A program made the translations under genes and the position numbers. Shown here piece after piece: positions 6,940-15,066 of a DNA stretch of 35,732 nt (position 1 is its first letter; every line of letters begins with the position of its first letter). The stretch is taken from the NCBI GenBank assembly GCA_023409435.1, contig JAEYHP010000017.1:1-35732 (forward strand), given 5' to 3'. The notes under the pieces are model-generated. The model searched no databases. It was not told the origin of the DNA and was given only the letters and a program-made list of their open reading frames with translations. This DNA comes from Bacillota bacterium. GTDB taxonomy: Bacteria > Bacillota > Clostridia > Christensenellales > CAG-138.

Positions 6940-8835
6940 TTACGAAAGCTCGAACGCGCCGGTATAGAGCTGGTAGTACTTCCCGCGCTGTTCGATCAGA
7001 TCGTCGTGGTCCCCGCGCTCTATGATGCGGCCGTTCTCCAGCACCATAATCGCGTTGGCGTTGCGCACGGTGGAGAGCCGGTGGGCGATAACGAATACTG
7101 TGCGCCCCTGCATCAGCTGATCCATGCCTTTTTCGATGAGCGCCTCGGTACGCGTATCGATGGAGCTTGTGGCTTCGTCCAATATCAGCACCGGCGGGTC
7201 CGCGAGCGCCGCGCGGGCGATTGCCAGCAGCTGCCGCTGCCCCTGGCTCAGGTTCGCGCCGTCGCCTGTGATCATGGTTTCGTACCCTTCGGGCAGGTGG
7301 CGGATAAAGGAATCCGCGTTGGCGAGCTTCGCCGCGCGCTTGACCTCGCCTTCCGTGGCGTCCAGCCGCCCGTAGCGGATATTCTCCATCACGGTGCCGG
7401 TAAACAGGTGCGTATCCTGCAGCACGATCGCAAGCGAGCGCCGGAGATCCGCCTTTTTGATGTCGTTGACGTTGACGTCGTCGTAAAGAATGCGGCCCTC
7501 GTTGACGTCATAAAAACGGTTGATGAGGTTGGTGATGGTTGTCTTGCCCGCGCCCGTGGAGCCCACGAACGCGATTTTCTGGCCGGGCTTGGCGTAAAGC
7601 GTCATATCCTCAAGAACCGGCTTCTCGGGTACATATCTAAAGTCCACATCCTCCAGCCGCACATCCCCGCGCACTTCGGTATACTGCGCCGTACCATCCG
7701 CAAGCAGCCGCTTCCAAGCCCAAACGCCGGTGCGCTTGCTGCTCTCCTTCATGGAGCCGTCCGCGTTCTTTTCCACGTAGACGAGGCTCACCGTGCCCTC
7801 GTCGTTTTCGGGTTCCTGGTCGATCAGTTCGAATATTCGCTCTGCGCCCGCAAGCGCCTGGAGCACGATATTAAACTGCTGCGACGCCTGGATAATGGGC
7901 TGCGAGAAAGAGCGGGTATACTGCAAAAACGCTGCAAGCGTACCAATGTCCAGCCCGTAGCCTACCGCAAGCAGGCCGCCCGTCATGGCGGTAAGCGCAT
8001 AATGCACATAGGAAAGATTGTTCATCACCGGCATCAGGATGCTGGCAAACGTGTTCGCTCCCCGCGCGGATTTATAGAGTTCGTCGTTGAGCGTATCAAA
8101 ATGCTCCTTGGCTTCCCGTTCCCGGGAGAACACTTTAACGACCTTCTGGCCCTCGATCATTTCCTCAATGTAGCCGTTGGCGGCACCTATGGCCTCCTGC
8201 TGCCTGCGGAAATACATGCCGCTCCGCTTCCCCAGGGCCTGAACCGCCCAAAGCATGATGGCAAGCATGACGACCACCAGCACCGTGAGCACGGGGTTCA
8301 ATACAAGCATCACGACAAACACGCTGACCACCGTAAGCGCGGAGGAAATAATCTGCACGAAGCTTTGCCCCAAAAACTGGCGGAGCGTATCCGTATCGTT
8401 GGTGTAACGGCTCATCAGCTCGCCATGCGTGTGCGCGTCAAAATACCTGAGCGGCAGCTTTTGCATGTGCGTGAACAAATCGTTCCGGATGCTGTTGAGC
8501 GTTCCCACCGAGATGTTGATCATCAGCCGGTTATAGAGGTATGCCGCAGCTACGCCCACAAGATACACCGCGCCTATGCGCACAAGCATCAGTGCAAGCG
8601 GTGTAAGATCCGGGTTTTGCTGCCCCACCAGCGGCAGGATATAATCGTTGATCAACGGCTTTAAGAAATACGAGCCCGCAACGGAAGCGCCCGTGCTGAT
8701 GAGAACGCTCACGAGCACGATAATAAGCTGTATTTTATACGGCTTGAGGTACCCTACAATGCGCTTTAACGTGCCCATTGCGTTTTTCGGGCCTCTGCCC
8801 TTTCCACCCATTTTGTTCTTTTCAGGCCTTGGCAT
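6940..8835 (-). CDS. ABC exporter half-transporter, catalytic-site subunit
   Basis: 631 aa fused permease-ATPase of the multidrug/lipid exporter type. Six membrane helices lie in the first ~330 residues. The ATPase follows, with Walker A GSTGAGKTT (425-433), signature LSQGQ (529-533) and Walker B LILDEATSS with catalytic Glu554. The frame opens further upstream, but ATG 8835 is chosen because AAGGAG precedes it and it overlaps the partner gene's 3' end by 14 bp, giving translational coupling. About 75 residues inserted around 365-400 (charged, VEKNADGS region) lie between the membrane and ATPase parts. The partner has a degenerate ATPase, so the two probably form a heterodimer in the membrane. 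Substrate unknown; MarR control suggests drug or toxin efflux. Confidence 0.9.
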   Translation of the reverse strand: MPRPEKNKMGGKGRGPKNAMGTLKRIVGYLKPYKIQLIIVLVSVLISTGASVAGSYFLKPLINDYILPLVGQQNPDLTPLALMLVRIGAVYLVGVAAAYLYNRLMINISVGTLNSIRNDLFTHMQKLPLRYFDAHTHGELMSRYTNDTDTLRQFLGQSFVQIISSALTVVSVFVVMLVLNPVLTVLVVVMLAIMLWAVQALGKRSGMYFRRQQEAIGAANGYIEEMIEGQKVVKVFSREREAKEHFDTLNDELYKSARGANTFASILMPVMNNLSYVHYALTAMTGGLLAVGYGLDIGTLAAFLQYTRSFSQPIIQASQQFNIVLQALAGAERIFELIDQEPENDEGTVSLVYVEKNADGSMKESSKRTGVWAWKRLLADGTAQYTEVRGDVRLEDVDFRYVPEKPVLEDMTLYAKPGQKIAFVGSTGAGKTTITNLINRFYDVNEGRILYDDVNVNDIKKADLRRSLAIVLQDTHLFTGTVMENIRYGRLDATEGEVKRAAKLANADSFIRHLPEGYETMITGDGANLSQGQRQLLAIARAALADPPVLILDEATSSIDTRTEALIEKGMDQLMQGRTVFVIAHRLSTVRNANAIMVLENGRIIERGDHDDLIEQRGKYYQLYTGAFELS

Positions 8836-10561
8836 ATTCGTCCACTCCTTTGCGCTGGGAAGCGAAGACCTCGCGGTAGATTTCACTTTCCTGCATCAGT
8901 TCCTCGTGCGTACCCACCGCGCTGACTTTCCCCTCATCGAGCACCACGATCTGGTCCGCGTCCATAATGGAAGCGATGCGCTGCGCGATGATGATGGTGG
9001 TCATGCCTGCAAGCTCCTGCTTGAGGCCGCTGCGGATACGGCGGTCGGTATCGGTATCGACGGCGCTTGTGCTGTCGTCCAGTATCATAATTTGGGGCCG
9101 CTTCAATAGAGCCCGGGCGATGCACAGCCGCTGTTTCTGCCCACCGGAAAGATTCACGCCGCCCTGCCCCAGGTCCGTATCATAGCCGTTGGGGAAGCTC
9201 ATGATAAAATCGTGCGCCTGCGCGATGCGGCAGGCCTTTTCGATCTCATCGTCCGTAGAGTCAGCATTGCCCCATTTGAGGTTTTCGCGTATGGTGCCGG
9301 AAAACAGGACGTTATTTTGCAGCACGATCGCCACGGAATCCCGCAAAGTTTTCAGGTCATAGTCGCGCACGTCGTTCCCGCCTACCAGGACGCTGCCCGC
9401 TTCCACATCGTAGAGCCGGGGGATCAGTTGCACCAGCGTGGTCTTTGCGGAGCCTGTCGCGCCCATTACGCCGACCGTTTGCCCCGCGGATATTGCAAGG
9501 TCAATATCGCACAGCGTCGGCTCCCCGGAGCCCGTGCTGTAACGGAAGCGTACGTTTTTGTATGCGACGCTGCCGTCCGGCACTTCCGATATACCATCCT
9601 TGGGGCTTACGATATCGGTCTTTTCATCCAGCACCTCCGCAATACGGGTAAACGAAGCGCGGGTGATGACGATCATCATAAACACCATGCCCATCATCAT
9701 CAAAGACATCAGGATCTGGGTGGTATAGCTTACAAAGCTCATCAGGTCGCCGGTGAGCATGGTACCGTTGATGATGCGCACGCCGCCAAACCAGGAGATG
9801 GCGATCATACATGCGTAGATGACGAACATCATCATCGGCATGATCCAGATAACAATACGTTCTGCCGCATACTGCAGTTTCATCACCTGGGTGGACACCT
9901 CGCGGAATTTTTCCGTTTCGTGGTCTTCGCGCACAAACGCTTTGACCACGCGGATGCCGATGAGGTCTTCCTGCACATTGCGGTTCATTTTATCGTACTC
10001 GGCAAGCATCTTCCGGAAACGCGGGTACGCGCGGGACATCACGAACACCAGCGTCGCGGCCAGCACCGGCACCGCAACCAAGAACACCGTCGCCAGCTCC
10101 GTATTGATGGATATCGCCATGATAACCGCAAACACCAGCATGACCGGCGCGCGCACCGCCAGACGCAGCGACATCATAAATGTGTTCTGCACGCTTGTGA
10201 CGTCGGTGGTGAGCCTCGTAACCAAGCTTGCGGTACTGAAGCGGTCAATATTGGAAAAGGAAAAGTCCTGTATTTTTGCAAACAGCGCCCGCCTGAGGTT
10301 TTGCGCAAAGCCCGCGCCCGACGTAGAAGAAAGGCGGGATGTGAGCATGCCGAAGCAAAGCGACAAAAACGCCATGCCAATCATCAAAAGCCCGATTTGC
10401 GTAATGTAAGCCATATCCCGGTTTGCGATGCCGATGTTGATAATGCGCGACATCAAAAACGGGATTGTCACTTCCATCGCCACCTCGAGTATCATGGTGA
10501 TCGGCGCCAGAATGGTTTGTTTCTTATATGCGCCCAGGTAGCGCAGCAACGTTTTTAGCAT
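8822..10561 (-). CDS. ABC exporter half-transporter, degenerate-site subunit
   Basis: 579 aa, membrane domain then ATPase. Walker A is GATGSAKTT (367-375), with Ala372 where Gly is usual. The signature LSGGQ is intact. Walker B ends LDDSTS, with Asp496 in place of the catalytic Glu. Asp at this position is the hallmark of the non-hydrolysing site in heterodimeric exporters such as BmrCD, LmrCD and TM287/288; the downstream gene supplies the competent Glu. The start ATG 10561 overlaps the MarR stop (ATGCTAA), with GGGGGAG upstream. The three genes form one tight minus-strand operon. Confidence 0.92.
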   Translation of the reverse strand: MLKTLLRYLGAYKKQTILAPITMILEVAMEVTIPFLMSRIINIGIANRDMAYITQIGLLMIGMAFLSLCFGMLTSRLSSTSGAGFAQNLRRALFAKIQDFSFSNIDRFSTASLVTRLTTDVTSVQNTFMMSLRLAVRAPVMLVFAVIMAISINTELATVFLVAVPVLAATLVFVMSRAYPRFRKMLAEYDKMNRNVQEDLIGIRVVKAFVREDHETEKFREVSTQVMKLQYAAERIVIWIMPMMMFVIYACMIAISWFGGVRIINGTMLTGDLMSFVSYTTQILMSLMMMGMVFMMIVITRASFTRIAEVLDEKTDIVSPKDGISEVPDGSVAYKNVRFRYSTGSGEPTLCDIDLAISAGQTVGVMGATGSAKTTLVQLIPRLYDVEAGSVLVGGNDVRDYDLKTLRDSVAIVLQNNVLFSGTIRENLKWGNADSTDDEIEKACRIAQAHDFIMSFPNGYDTDLGQGGVNLSGGQKQRLCIARALLKRPQIMILDDSTSAVDTDTDRRIRSGLKQELAGMTTIIIAQRIASIMDADQIVVLDEGKVSAVGTHEELMQESEIYREVFASQRKGVDEYAKA

Positions 10562-11070
10562 GTTTTCTCCCCCAGCATGTGCTCGTGCATTTTTCGTTTC
10601 AACTGCATGAGCGATTCAAAATCCAGATGCTCGACATCGAGTTTGGCGCGGTCCGCAGCGCTTTTCACTAGCTTTCCCAACAGTATGGAAAGCTCATCCA
10701 TATCCTCCTTGGAAAGTACGGAAAATACGTCCGCGTCCACTTCGATGTAGCGCTGCTTGCACGCCGTTGAAACCTGCTCACCCTTTGACGTCAGGTACAG
10801 CCGGTTGCAGCGCTGATCGTCTTCCGTCTGCTTTTTTAATAGTCCGTCCCGCTGCATCCGCTTTGTGGACTGTGCGACAGAGGACGGGGATATGAGCAGT
10901 GCTTCGGCAATCTGCACCTGCGTGCATCCGGGATTCCACCGGATATATTCGAGCACCGGAAGCTGGCCGCGGTGCAGCGGGGAAGTTTCCGCCGCCTTTC
11001 TTTGCAGGATCCGGCGCAGGCAAAAAAGCTGTTCCAGCTGCAGCGCCACATCCGAATAGCGTTCAGGCAT
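10555..11070 (-). CDS. MarR-family transcriptional regulator
   Basis: 171 aa winged-helix protein. The HTH lies around residues 45-85 (TQVQIAEALLISPSSVAQST and KRMQRDGLLKK), followed by the wing (DQRCNRLYLTSKG) and long helical ends for dimerisation. Family members are small-molecule-responsive repressors that often control their own efflux operon. That fits here: it is the first gene, overlaps the ABC exporter gene, and a perfect palindrome sits at its promoter. ATG 11070 has AAGGAGGAG upstream. Confidence 0.9.
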   Translation of the reverse strand: MPERYSDVALQLEQLFCLRRILQRKAAETSPLHRGQLPVLEYIRWNPGCTQVQIAEALLISPSSVAQSTKRMQRDGLLKKQTEDDQRCNRLYLTSKGEQVSTACKQRYIEVDADVFSVLSKEDMDELSILLGKLVKSAADRAKLDVEHLDFESLMQLKRKMHEHMLGEKTC

Positions 11071-11087
11071 TTTACTCCTCCTTCATT

Positions 11088-11120
11088 TAGTGAAGTGCTT
11101 CATTGTTACGCACTTCACTA
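11088..11120. promoter_or_regulatory. MarR operator palindrome
   Basis: TAGTGAAGTGC (11088-11098) and its perfect inverse GCACTTCACTA (11110-11120) are separated by 11 bp. The palindrome lies between the -10 and the MarR start codon, overlapping the expected transcription start, the standard place for MarR autorepression. Confidence 0.75.
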
Positions 11121-11148
11121 TTATGCTCCCACAGATTTTTATTGTAAA
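11120..11148 (-). promoter_or_regulatory. Promoter of the marR-ABC exporter operon
   Basis: On the minus strand TTTACA (11143-11148), a 17-bp spacer and CATAAT (11120-11125) form a good sigma-A-type promoter, with the operator palindrome immediately downstream. Confidence 0.7.
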
Positions 11149-11209
11149 GAGGCGAATATGGCACGAATGTAAAAAAAACGTAAGCATGCGATGGAAGGGG
11201 AACGGCCCA

Positions 11210-11240
11210 AAAAATGAAAAAGGGCGTCCACGACGCCCTT
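11210..11240 (-). terminator. Terminator of the YhfC-family gene
   Basis: On the minus strand a 9-bp stem AAGGGCGTC / GACGCCCTT with a 3-nt loop is followed by TTTCATTTTTT, just past the stop of the gene at 11257. Confidence 0.85.
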
Positions 11241-11256
11241 AGCCAGCACGGCTGCG

Positions 11257-12132
11257 TTACTGTTGTTCCGAAGACTCCACAAATTCCTCCGAAGAATTTG
11301 CAGGCTGTTCGGGCGGAGCCTCCTGCGCGGGAATCACGCCGATCCCATCCGCGGGCAATTCCACCACGGGGAAGTTCTTCTTTGCGCGCAGCGTATAGAA
11401 AAGGCACAGCACTGCGAACACCAGCACGACCCCTTCGAGCGCGAGCGGACCCATGTGCGTATAGGCCGGGACAATCACCACAAACGCGTCCACGAACGCA
11501 TGCGCGAGTATCGCGAGCAGGAGATACTTCCCGGGCTGGTTGCGCACAAAGCCTGTGAATACCATGGCTGAGAAGCCGAGGTGCAGCATCACCGCGAATA
11601 TGCGCTCCACGCCGCCGAGCACCGAGAGGATGGGCGTAAGCGCAGAGAGTTGCCCCGCGACGGTGGCGGCAACGCTCTCGCCTACCATTGCAACCAACGT
11701 ACCGTTGTTCATGGCAATATAGAGGATCAGGGAACTGATGAGCGAGAATCCGACCAAAATAATGGCCTCTATTCCGCCATGGCCAAAGCCAAACGCGATG
11801 GCGTCCACATAGCGCCTGTGCTTTTTGAGCATCAGCTTACAGAAGAGGAACCGTGCGCATTCCTCAAACAAGCCCGCCGTGACCCCCAGAAACAGCCCGT
11901 AGGGAACAATGGTTTGTGAAAGCTGCTGCATAAAAGGGGTTTGCCCGAATATGCTCAAAAGCGGGATACGTATGAGCACCTGCGAGACAGTAAACGCAAG
12001 AGCGCCTGTAAAGAATGCGCGGGCAATTTTCTGCTTTTTCCCCTGCATGATGAGAAACGGTACGATGGGCAACGCAAAGCAAGCGACGATGCTTGCGATA
12101 AGGCCGATAGTGACCAATGTGGTACTTTGCAT
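11257..12132 (-). CDS. YhfC-family intramembrane metalloprotease
   Basis: 291 aa, seven or eight hydrophobic segments. Motifs of the PrsW/CPBP-like YhfC family are visible: EExxR at Glu90-Glu91-Arg94 (LFEECARFL), His118 and Glu122 (GFGHGGIEA), His185 (MLHLGFS) and His212 (LAHAFVDAF). These are the expected metal ligands and catalytic Glu of glutamic-type membrane peptidases. The ~40-residue tail is acidic, rich in Pro and Glu, and probably cytosolic. ATG 12132 follows GGAGGAAA; the upstream TTG at 12147 would place the ribosome binding site inside the gene. It has its own promoter and terminator. Substrate unknown; whether the enzyme is active is inferred from motifs only. Confidence 0.85.
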   Translation of the reverse strand: MQSTTLVTIGLIASIVACFALPIVPFLIMQGKKQKIARAFFTGALAFTVSQVLIRIPLLSIFGQTPFMQQLSQTIVPYGLFLGVTAGLFEECARFLFCKLMLKKHRRYVDAIAFGFGHGGIEAIILVGFSLISSLILYIAMNNGTLVAMVGESVAATVAGQLSALTPILSVLGGVERIFAVMLHLGFSAMVFTGFVRNQPGKYLLLAILAHAFVDAFVVIVPAYTHMGPLALEGVVLVFAVLCLFYTLRAKKNFPVVELPADGIGVIPAQEAPPEQPANSSEEFVESSEQQ

Positions 12133-12191
12133 AAAAGTTTCCTCCAATCCATTGCGCTCACTGACGTTTCAATTAACCATTTTTCTCCATC

Positions 12192-12220
12192 ATTGTATCC
12201 CGTAACTTTGCGCAATTCAA
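12192..12220 (-). promoter_or_regulatory. Promoter of the YhfC-family gene
   Basis: On the minus strand TTGAAT (12215-12220), a 17-bp spacer and TACAAT (12192-12197) lie about 60 nt upstream of the start codon. Confidence 0.7.
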
Positions 12221-12223
12221 TAA

Positions 12224-12260
12224 AAAACAAAAAACCGGCGTGCGCGGATGCGCACGCCGG
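12224..12260 (-). terminator. Terminator of the OadB/OadG-like operon
   Basis: On the minus strand an 11-bp stem CCGGCGTGCGC / GCGCACGCCGG with a 4-nt loop is followed by TTTTTTGTTTTTTA. It ends the sodium-pump unit immediately before the YhfC promoter. Confidence 0.92.
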
Positions 12261-12271
12261 TAGGTTCCATA

Positions 12272-12406
12272 TTATTCTTCTTTCTTCTTCTGTTTGCTTC
12301 CGATGGAAACCATCAGTTTGGCAAAAAGGTAAAACAGAATCAGAGATACAAATACGCCCGCGAGGCCAAAGCCCATCACAGACCAACCAGCATCAACTAT
12401 CGTCAT
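12272..12406 (-). CDS. OadG-related small decarboxylase/transporter subunit
   Basis: A 44-aa protein: about eight N-terminal residues, one membrane helix (roughly GFGLAGVFVSLILFYLFAKL, 12-31), then a basic tail ending KQKKKEE. This is the shape of the very small gamma-like subunits of sodium-pumping decarboxylases, normally an N-terminal helix that anchors the complex. TAAGGAGGGC lies 6 nt before ATG 12406, and the gene starts 13 nt after the OadB-like stop, so the two are co-transcribed. The call rests on the membrane helix, size and neighbour. Confidence 0.8.
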   Translation of the reverse strand: MTIVDAGWSVMGFGLAGVFVSLILFYLFAKLMVSIGSKQKKKEE

Positions 12407-12419
12407 TGTTTTGCCCTCC

Positions 12420-13583
12420 TTATTTAATCAACGATGCAAGCCATGGCGTAATGGACAGAATAACGCCGCCTGCAATAACGGAACCGATTTGCCCCGAAAC
12501 ATTCGCGCCCATCGCCTGCATCAGGATGAAGTTCGTGGGGTCTTCTTCCTTTGCCATGCGCTGCACGATACGGGCCGCCATGGGGAATGCGGAGATGCCC
12601 GCTGCGCCTATCATGGGATTGACTTTGTTTTTCCCGGAGAACAGGTTGATCAGCTTTGCAAACAACACGCCGCCTGCAGTATCGAATATGAACGCGACCA
12701 AGCCCAATCCAAGTATAGCGAGCGTTCCGACCGTAAGGAACTCCTCATATCTCATGGAAGCGCCAATGGTAATGCCCAACAGCAGCGTTACAATATTGGA
12801 AAGTTCTTTCTGGGCTGCCTGCGCAAGCCGCTCCACAACGCCCGCTTCCTTAAGCAGGTTGCCAAACATCAGGAGGCCGATCAAGGGAGCGCTGATGGGT
12901 GCGATGATACCGGCAAGAACCGTAACGCCGATGGGGAACAGGACCATTACCCACTTGGGCAGCGTGACGTCGCTGTACACCATCCGGATTTTACGCTCCT
13001 CCCTGCTGGTCAGAAGCTTAATAATCGGCGGCTGGATAATGGGCACGAGGGACATATAAGAGTAAGCGGCAACCGTAATTGCGGGAAGCAGCCTTTGAGA
13101 AAATTGTGATGCAACAATAATTGAAGTCGGGCCATCCGCAGCGCCGATAATACCGATGGATACGGCGTCTTTCAACGTGAAATTAAGGACTGGGAACAAC
13201 TGAGTGAGGAAAATTGCCGCCATGACCGTAAAGAAAATGCCAAACTGAGCCGCGGCGCCAAAGAACATCATTTTCGGTGTGGAAAGCAGGGGCCGAAAAT
13301 CCGTCATTGCGCCAATGCCTATGAATATGAGCGCGGGAAACAGCTCTGTGAGGATACCGGAGTTATAAACAAACTGCAGCAACCCAACTTCCGTCCCGTG
13401 GCCCCAAATGATGCTTAACGGCAAGTTGACAAGAATTGCGCCAAATCCGATGGGAAGCAGCAGCACCGGTTCATAATCCTTTGCAATGGCAAGGTATATG
13501 AGCAACCCGCCAATTGCATACATAATGAGATATTGCCAATGGAATGTGAGTACACCCTCGAACAAACTTGAAATACCGCTCAT
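12420..13583 (-). CDS. Sodium ion-translocating decarboxylase beta subunit
   Basis: 387 aa, about ten membrane helices. The conserved ion-site segments are present: GAADGPTSI with Asp150 (the Asp that binds Na+ in OadB/GcdB) and ANVSGQIGSVIAGG near the C-terminus. This subunit couples decarboxylation of a carboxybiotin to Na+ export (oxaloacetate, glutaconyl-CoA or methylmalonyl-CoA decarboxylases). No alpha (carboxyltransferase) or biotin-carrier gene is nearby, only the small gamma-like gene, so the partners must be elsewhere. ATG 13583 fits the family N-terminus; the best Shine-Dalgarno (AAAGGA) is about 14 nt away, longer than ideal. Confidence 0.92.
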   Translation of the reverse strand: MSGISSLFEGVLTFHWQYLIMYAIGGLLIYLAIAKDYEPVLLLPIGFGAILVNLPLSIIWGHGTEVGLLQFVYNSGILTELFPALIFIGIGAMTDFRPLLSTPKMMFFGAAAQFGIFFTVMAAIFLTQLFPVLNFTLKDAVSIGIIGAADGPTSIIVASQFSQRLLPAITVAAYSYMSLVPIIQPPIIKLLTSREERKIRMVYSDVTLPKWVMVLFPIGVTVLAGIIAPISAPLIGLLMFGNLLKEAGVVERLAQAAQKELSNIVTLLLGITIGASMRYEEFLTVGTLAILGLGLVAFIFDTAGGVLFAKLINLFSGKNKVNPMIGAAGISAFPMAARIVQRMAKEEDPTNFILMQAMGANVSGQIGSVIAGGVILSITPWLASLIK

Positions 13584-13668
13584 TGTTTTTGTTCTTTTCC
13601 TTTCTACAGTTCGGAATGGATAAAAGGCATCCTGCTGATATGATGATTGCCAAAACGATATCGGTTCT

Positions 13669-13677
13669 ATTGTAGCA
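13669..13677 (-). promoter_or_regulatory. Extended -10 promoter of the decarboxylase operon
   Basis: On the minus strand TGCTACAAT is an extended -10 (TGn plus TACAAT) about 85 nt upstream of the OadB-like start. There is no good -35 at 16-18 bp, which extended -10 promoters tolerate. Confidence 0.4.
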
Positions 13678-13798
13678 TATTGAAATTTTTCTTGCACCGC
13701 CCGTGTGAATTTAGAGTGAATTTTTTTTGTTATGAAACGAATATATGGTATAAGCGCAGCTTCATGGCAGGGCAATATGAGAAGGGCCGCATTTACCC

Positions 13799-13827
13799 TT
13801 GCAACACAAGAAAATTAGGGGTATACT
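13799..13827 (+). promoter_or_regulatory. Promoter of zapA
   Basis: TTGCAA (13799-13804), a 17-bp spacer and TATACT (13822-13827), ending 36 nt before the zapA ATG. Confidence 0.7.
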
Positions 13828-13863
13828 GGTAAAAACAGCGTATGGTTGGGGGTTATAAGGTAC

Positions 13864-14208
13864 ATGCAGAAGACGCGTGTCACTGTTCATGTAGCCGGGC
13901 AAACGGTTCATTTGTGCGGTACCGAGGAAGAGACGTATATCAAAAGCGTGGCAGCCTATGTGGATGAAAAAGTAAACGAGGTGCAAAAGGCGCATCCTGC
14001 TCTGGGCACCAGCACCTGCGTGATGCTAAGCGCTCTCAATATGGCGGATGAGCTGTTTAAACTAAGGCAGCAGTACGCGGAGCTGGACCAGCGGATTATG
14101 GAATTAAGGAGTTTCTCCTCCCCCGCCATCCTGCCGCGGCGCGGTGCAAAAGCGCCGGTCAAGCATCCGTTTGATGAAAAGCAGGAAGCGAAGCAAATAG
14201 AAGAGTAG
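13864..14208 (+). CDS. zapA: Cell division protein ZapA
   Basis: 114 aa. The N-terminal half (TRVTVHVAGQTVHLCGTEEE, then YIKSVAAYVDEKVNEV) is the ZapA globular domain. The middle (ALNMADELFKLRQQYAELDQ and on) is the expected helical coiled coil. ZapA binds FtsZ and promotes Z-ring assembly. The last ~30 residues are basic and rich in Pro/Ala. ATG 13864 follows ATAAGG and matches the family N-terminus; a TTG in frame at 13846 is less likely. It is followed by its own small terminator. Confidence 0.9.
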   Translation: MQKTRVTVHVAGQTVHLCGTEEETYIKSVAAYVDEKVNEVQKAHPALGTSTCVMLSALNMADELFKLRQQYAELDQRIMELRSFSSPAILPRRGAKAPVKHPFDEKQEAKQIEE

Positions 14209-14230
14209 CACAAGTTTATATCGAAGCATA

Positions 14231-14257
14231 AAAATCCCGCAAGGGATTTTTTGTTTG
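14231..14257 (+). terminator. Terminator of zapA
   Basis: An 8-bp stem AAAATCCC / GGGATTTT with loop GCAA, then TTGTTTG. It lies between zapA and the acetyltransferase gene, and readthrough could feed the latter. Confidence 0.75.
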
Positions 14258-14273
14258 AAGAAATGAGAAAGTT

Positions 14274-14831
14274 ATGTCAGAAGAAAATTCAATAGTCTGC
14301 TTTCCTGCTGAAGGACAGACCGACCGACTGATCATCAGAAATTCCGTATTGGAAGAATGTGCGGCGTTGCAACTGGTCAACGAAGCATCCGACTATATCG
14401 AAAACTGGGTCGGCTGGAAAACGCCTTCCAACTACGCGCTTGTCACGTTAACACAAGGAAACTTGCCGCCGGAAGGCAAGAAAGAGCAGTTTTACGCAAA
14501 GTCAGTATATTTAAAGCAAACGAATGAAATCATTGGCGCCCTTGAACTCTACAATGGCTATCCCACCCCGGAGGTATTATGGATCGGGTGGCTTTTTATA
14601 CTTCCCCAGTATCAAAGAGCCGGGTATGCCAAAGAAGTTGTCGATTACGTCTGCTCGGAAGCGAAACAGGCGGACTTCGGGAAAGTCCGTCTGGGCGTTC
14701 ATCTGAAAAACTGGCCCGCACTTCGCTTTTGGCATGCCATGGGGTTTGATAAGCTTATTAAGATTGCCGGGGATGAAGTGTATAGCGAAACGACATTTGC
14801 TTCTGCGGTACTCGAAAAAACCTTGGATTAG
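14274..14831 (+). CDS. GNAT-family N-acetyltransferase
   Basis: 185 aa. Resembles RimJ/RimL-like GNAT enzymes: LIIRNSVLEECAALQLV opening, the central strands EIIGALELYNG and LWIGWLFILP, the acetyl-CoA loop around QYQRAGYAKEVV (about 110-120; Q-x-x-A/G-x-G/A pattern), and the VHLKNWPALRFWHAMGF C-terminal segment. It likely transfers acetyl from acetyl-CoA to an amine or protein N-terminus; substrate unknown. The ribosome binding site is weak (GAGAAAG). Its only plausible promoter is the upstream zapA promoter across the terminator. Confidence 0.85.
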   Translation: MSEENSIVCFPAEGQTDRLIIRNSVLEECAALQLVNEASDYIENWVGWKTPSNYALVTLTQGNLPPEGKKEQFYAKSVYLKQTNEIIGALELYNGYPTPEVLWIGWLFILPQYQRAGYAKEVVDYVCSEAKQADFGKVRLGVHLKNWPALRFWHAMGFDKLIKIAGDEVYSETTFASAVLEKTLD

Positions 14832-14917
14832 CGCCTTAATTCGACCCCGCATTAAAAAATGCGGCAGTGCCCGGAGAACCTGGACACCGTCTCTTGGGGT
14901 CCATATTCATATAATCC

Positions 14918-14950
14918 GTCAAAGCTGACGACATGTGCGTCAGCTTTGAC
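14918..14950. repeat. Twin hairpin, copy 1
   Basis: GTCAAAGCTGACG, loop ACATGTG, then the perfect inverse CGTCAGCTTTGAC. It shares loop start, stem length and 3' flank with copy 2 at 15067-15099. The three stem differences are all compensated on the other strand. Confidence 0.8.
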
Positions 14951-15066
14951 ACCTTGCACGGCCGTCCGGAAAATGTCGCAGCGTTTTTAGTTCGTCTGTA
15001 TCCGCATGGCGGGGCGCTCCGCCGCACCCGCCCATGTAAGCATTTTAAAAGAATGTATTGAAATCC

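Noticed and set aside
6865..8664. Very long plus-strand open frame (about 600 codons)
   Set aside because: It is antisense to the ABC exporter gene. Its translation is rich in His, Arg and Val with no domain, and it has no ribosome binding site; a by-product of GC-rich codon usage.
9212..10558. Long plus-strand frame opposite the other ABC subunit
   Set aside because: Shadow of the minus-strand gene, with the same His/Arg-rich composition and no start signal.
11941..13059. About 370-codon plus-strand frame across the YhfC and OadB genes
   Set aside because: It crosses a terminator, a promoter and two real genes on the other strand; the Pro/Thr-rich product matches nothing.
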